Assembly (NCBI RefSeq): GCF_015354405.1
Contig: NZ_JADKYP010000032.1
Span: forward strand, 1-64,000
Reading direction: 5' to 3'
Source of the DNA: Nocardia sp. BSTN01
GTDB lineage: Bacteria; Actinomycetota; Actinomycetes; Mycobacteriales; Mycobacteriaceae
Length of the DNA: 64,000 bases
In this document: positions 63,065 to 64,000 of the stretch, one piece after another
Position numbering within the stretch: the first letter of the stretch is position 1
Layout of the letters: each line of letters starts with the position of its first letter
Notes under the pieces: generated by a model
Told to the model about the DNA's origin: nothing
Database searches by the model: none
What the model saw: only the letters and a program-made list of their open reading frames with translations
Made by a program: the position numbers and the translations under genes

Positions 63065-64000
63065 CTAGCCGCGCGCCATATCCACGAAGCGGCTGAGGTG
63101 GAGCTGGTGGGCGACGGTGATGGTCGCGGTGGGGCCGTTTCGGTGTTTGCCGAGGATCAGGTCGGCCTCGCCGCCGCGCGGGTCGTCGCGTTCGAACGCG
63201 TCGGGGCGGTGCAGCAGGATCACCATATCGGCGTCCTGTTCCAGACTGTTGTGAACCGAAACACCCTGCGCTATGAAGTTGTGTGTGCCGGGCACAGTGC
63301 CGTCGTAGACGTCCTGCTCGCCCAGGCTGGTGATTTCGACAATTCGATCCCAGAACACGTCATTGGTCGCGAACATCTCGATATCGACGTCCTCGAGGAC
63401 CTCCGCCACGCGAGCCAGCCGAGACCGGCTTGGTGAGTGTTTCCACATGGTGGATCCACAGAAGCGCGAGCCCATCGCTGCCGAAAACTCGCGGTGTGTC
63501 ATGTTCTTCGTTGCCAGGAGCGTTCGGACCTGAGACCAGATCTCCTTCGGCACGGTGTCCACGTTCGTATTGCGGACTATCGGCTCGAGTTCGAGAAGTG
63601 CTGCTTTCGCGGCAACTCCACGACCACCGTGAACACCGATATCGCGGAGAAAGACGGTCTGATTCTCGGAGCCGTCTACGGTCAGATGCCAGCAATCGCG
63701 ACAGCCGGGCTTGCGAACCCGCTTGATGCGTCCGTGTACACCGAGGCGCAGGAGCAGTTGAACGACATCATCGACAAGCCGCCGACTGGTCGACGCATAG
63801 TAGATGCGAGCTTGTTTCCCTTTCGCGTCCCAGCGCACGGACCCGTCGGTTGCCCAGAGGTGCCGCAGGAAAAGTGCGATCTGATCGTTCGGTAGAGCGA
63901 AAACTCGCTTCGGAACAAATTTTTCGTAGCTGCGAAGCCCGAATATTCCGAGTTCGTCGAGCCACGCGGCGATCGGATTGCGCTTGCCGCGTGCCAATCG
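63065..64000 (-). CDS. dnaB: Replicative DNA helicase DnaB, C-terminal part with an intein
   Basis: The gene runs off the right edge. The last 60 codons (63065-63247) encode the C-extein SLEQDADMVILLHR to HLSRFVDMARG, the end of the DnaB ATPase domain. Before it the frame encodes an intein: the C-terminal splice block ends GVSVHN at 63248, followed by Ser, giving an Asn-Ser junction at 63247/63248. Further in lies a LAGLIDADG-type homing endonuclease segment (ALFLRHLWATDGSV). The intein removes itself from the helicase after translation. The N-extein and the first splice block lie outside the window. Confidence 0.93.
   Translation of the reverse strand, partial: RLARGKRNPIAAWLDELGIFGLRSYEKFVPKRVFALPNDQIALFLRHLWATDGSVRWDAKGKQARIYYASTSRRLVDDVVQLLLRLGVHGRIKRVRKPGCRDCWHLTVDGSENQTVFLRDIGVHGGRGVAAKAALLELEPIVRNTNVDTVPKEIWSQVRTLLATKNMTHREFSAAMGSRFCGSTMWKHSPSRSRLARVAEVLEDVDIEMFATNDVFWDRIVEITSLGEQDVYDGTVPGTHNFIAQGVSVHNSLEQDADMVILLHRPDAFERDDPRGGEADLILGKHRNGPTATITVAHQLHLSRFVDMARG

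Overview
The window is chromosomal DNA of a high-GC, mycolic-acid-type actinobacterium. Nocardia, or a close relative such as Rhodococcus, fits best. Support comes from near-collinear relatives of several Mycobacterium tuberculosis genes: the Sdh1 succinate dehydrogenase operon with its small upstream gene, FadE10 and FadD5. A c-di-AMP riboswitch sits ahead of an NlpC/P60 hydrolase, and many genes start with a TANNNT box only 6 to 8 bases before the start codon, as in leaderless mycobacterial-type transcripts. The genus is inferred; no rRNA or other marker gene is present. No tRNA, rRNA, CRISPR array, prophage or insertion sequence was seen.

Layout. 1-10.3 kb: the end of a Y-family polymerase, an enoyl-CoA hydratase, a large membrane protein, an MDR reductase, then a TetR regulator and a Cmx-like exporter that share an operator, an ABC exporter with an operator in its promoter, and a quinone reductase. 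10.4-20.6 kb: an FAD/Fe-S dehydrogenase, a 34-residue small ORF, an AlkA-like glycosylase, a sugar ABC importer without an ATPase, an SDR, and several small hypothetical genes, one of them frameshifted. 20.7-24.9 kb: the Sdh1 operon. 25-31 kb: a hydrolase, an epoxide hydrolase, FadE10, an AAA ATPase and a coiled-coil protein. 31.4-32.7 kb: the riboswitch with its cell-wall hydrolase, then an S4 RNA-binding protein that seems to start at CTG.

32.7-39.9 kb carries a compact operon transcribed leftward: a free acyl carrier protein, a one-module reducing polyketide synthase (KS-AT-DH-KR-ACP) and a fatty acyl-AMP ligase. The genes overlap or nearly touch, so they are probably made together. They should activate a fatty acid, load it on a carrier and extend it once. 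This is the best candidate for an undescribed pathway in the window.

40-48 kb: a nitronate monooxygenase-like gene divergent from fadD5, a membrane protein fusing a degenerate kinase-like region to a flippase-type membrane domain, and a 2OG-Fe(II) oxygenase/SDR pair divergent from an SGNH hydrolase. 48-64 kb is rich in oxidoreductases, methyltransferases and regulators. Two paralogous XRE-cupin regulators each have the same palindrome, GCAAA-N4-TTTGC, upstream. An ArsR-luciferase pair, a secreted cutinase with a long Thr/Pro tail, an AraC regulator and an acetyltransferase follow. The window ends inside a dnaB helicase gene interrupted by an intein.
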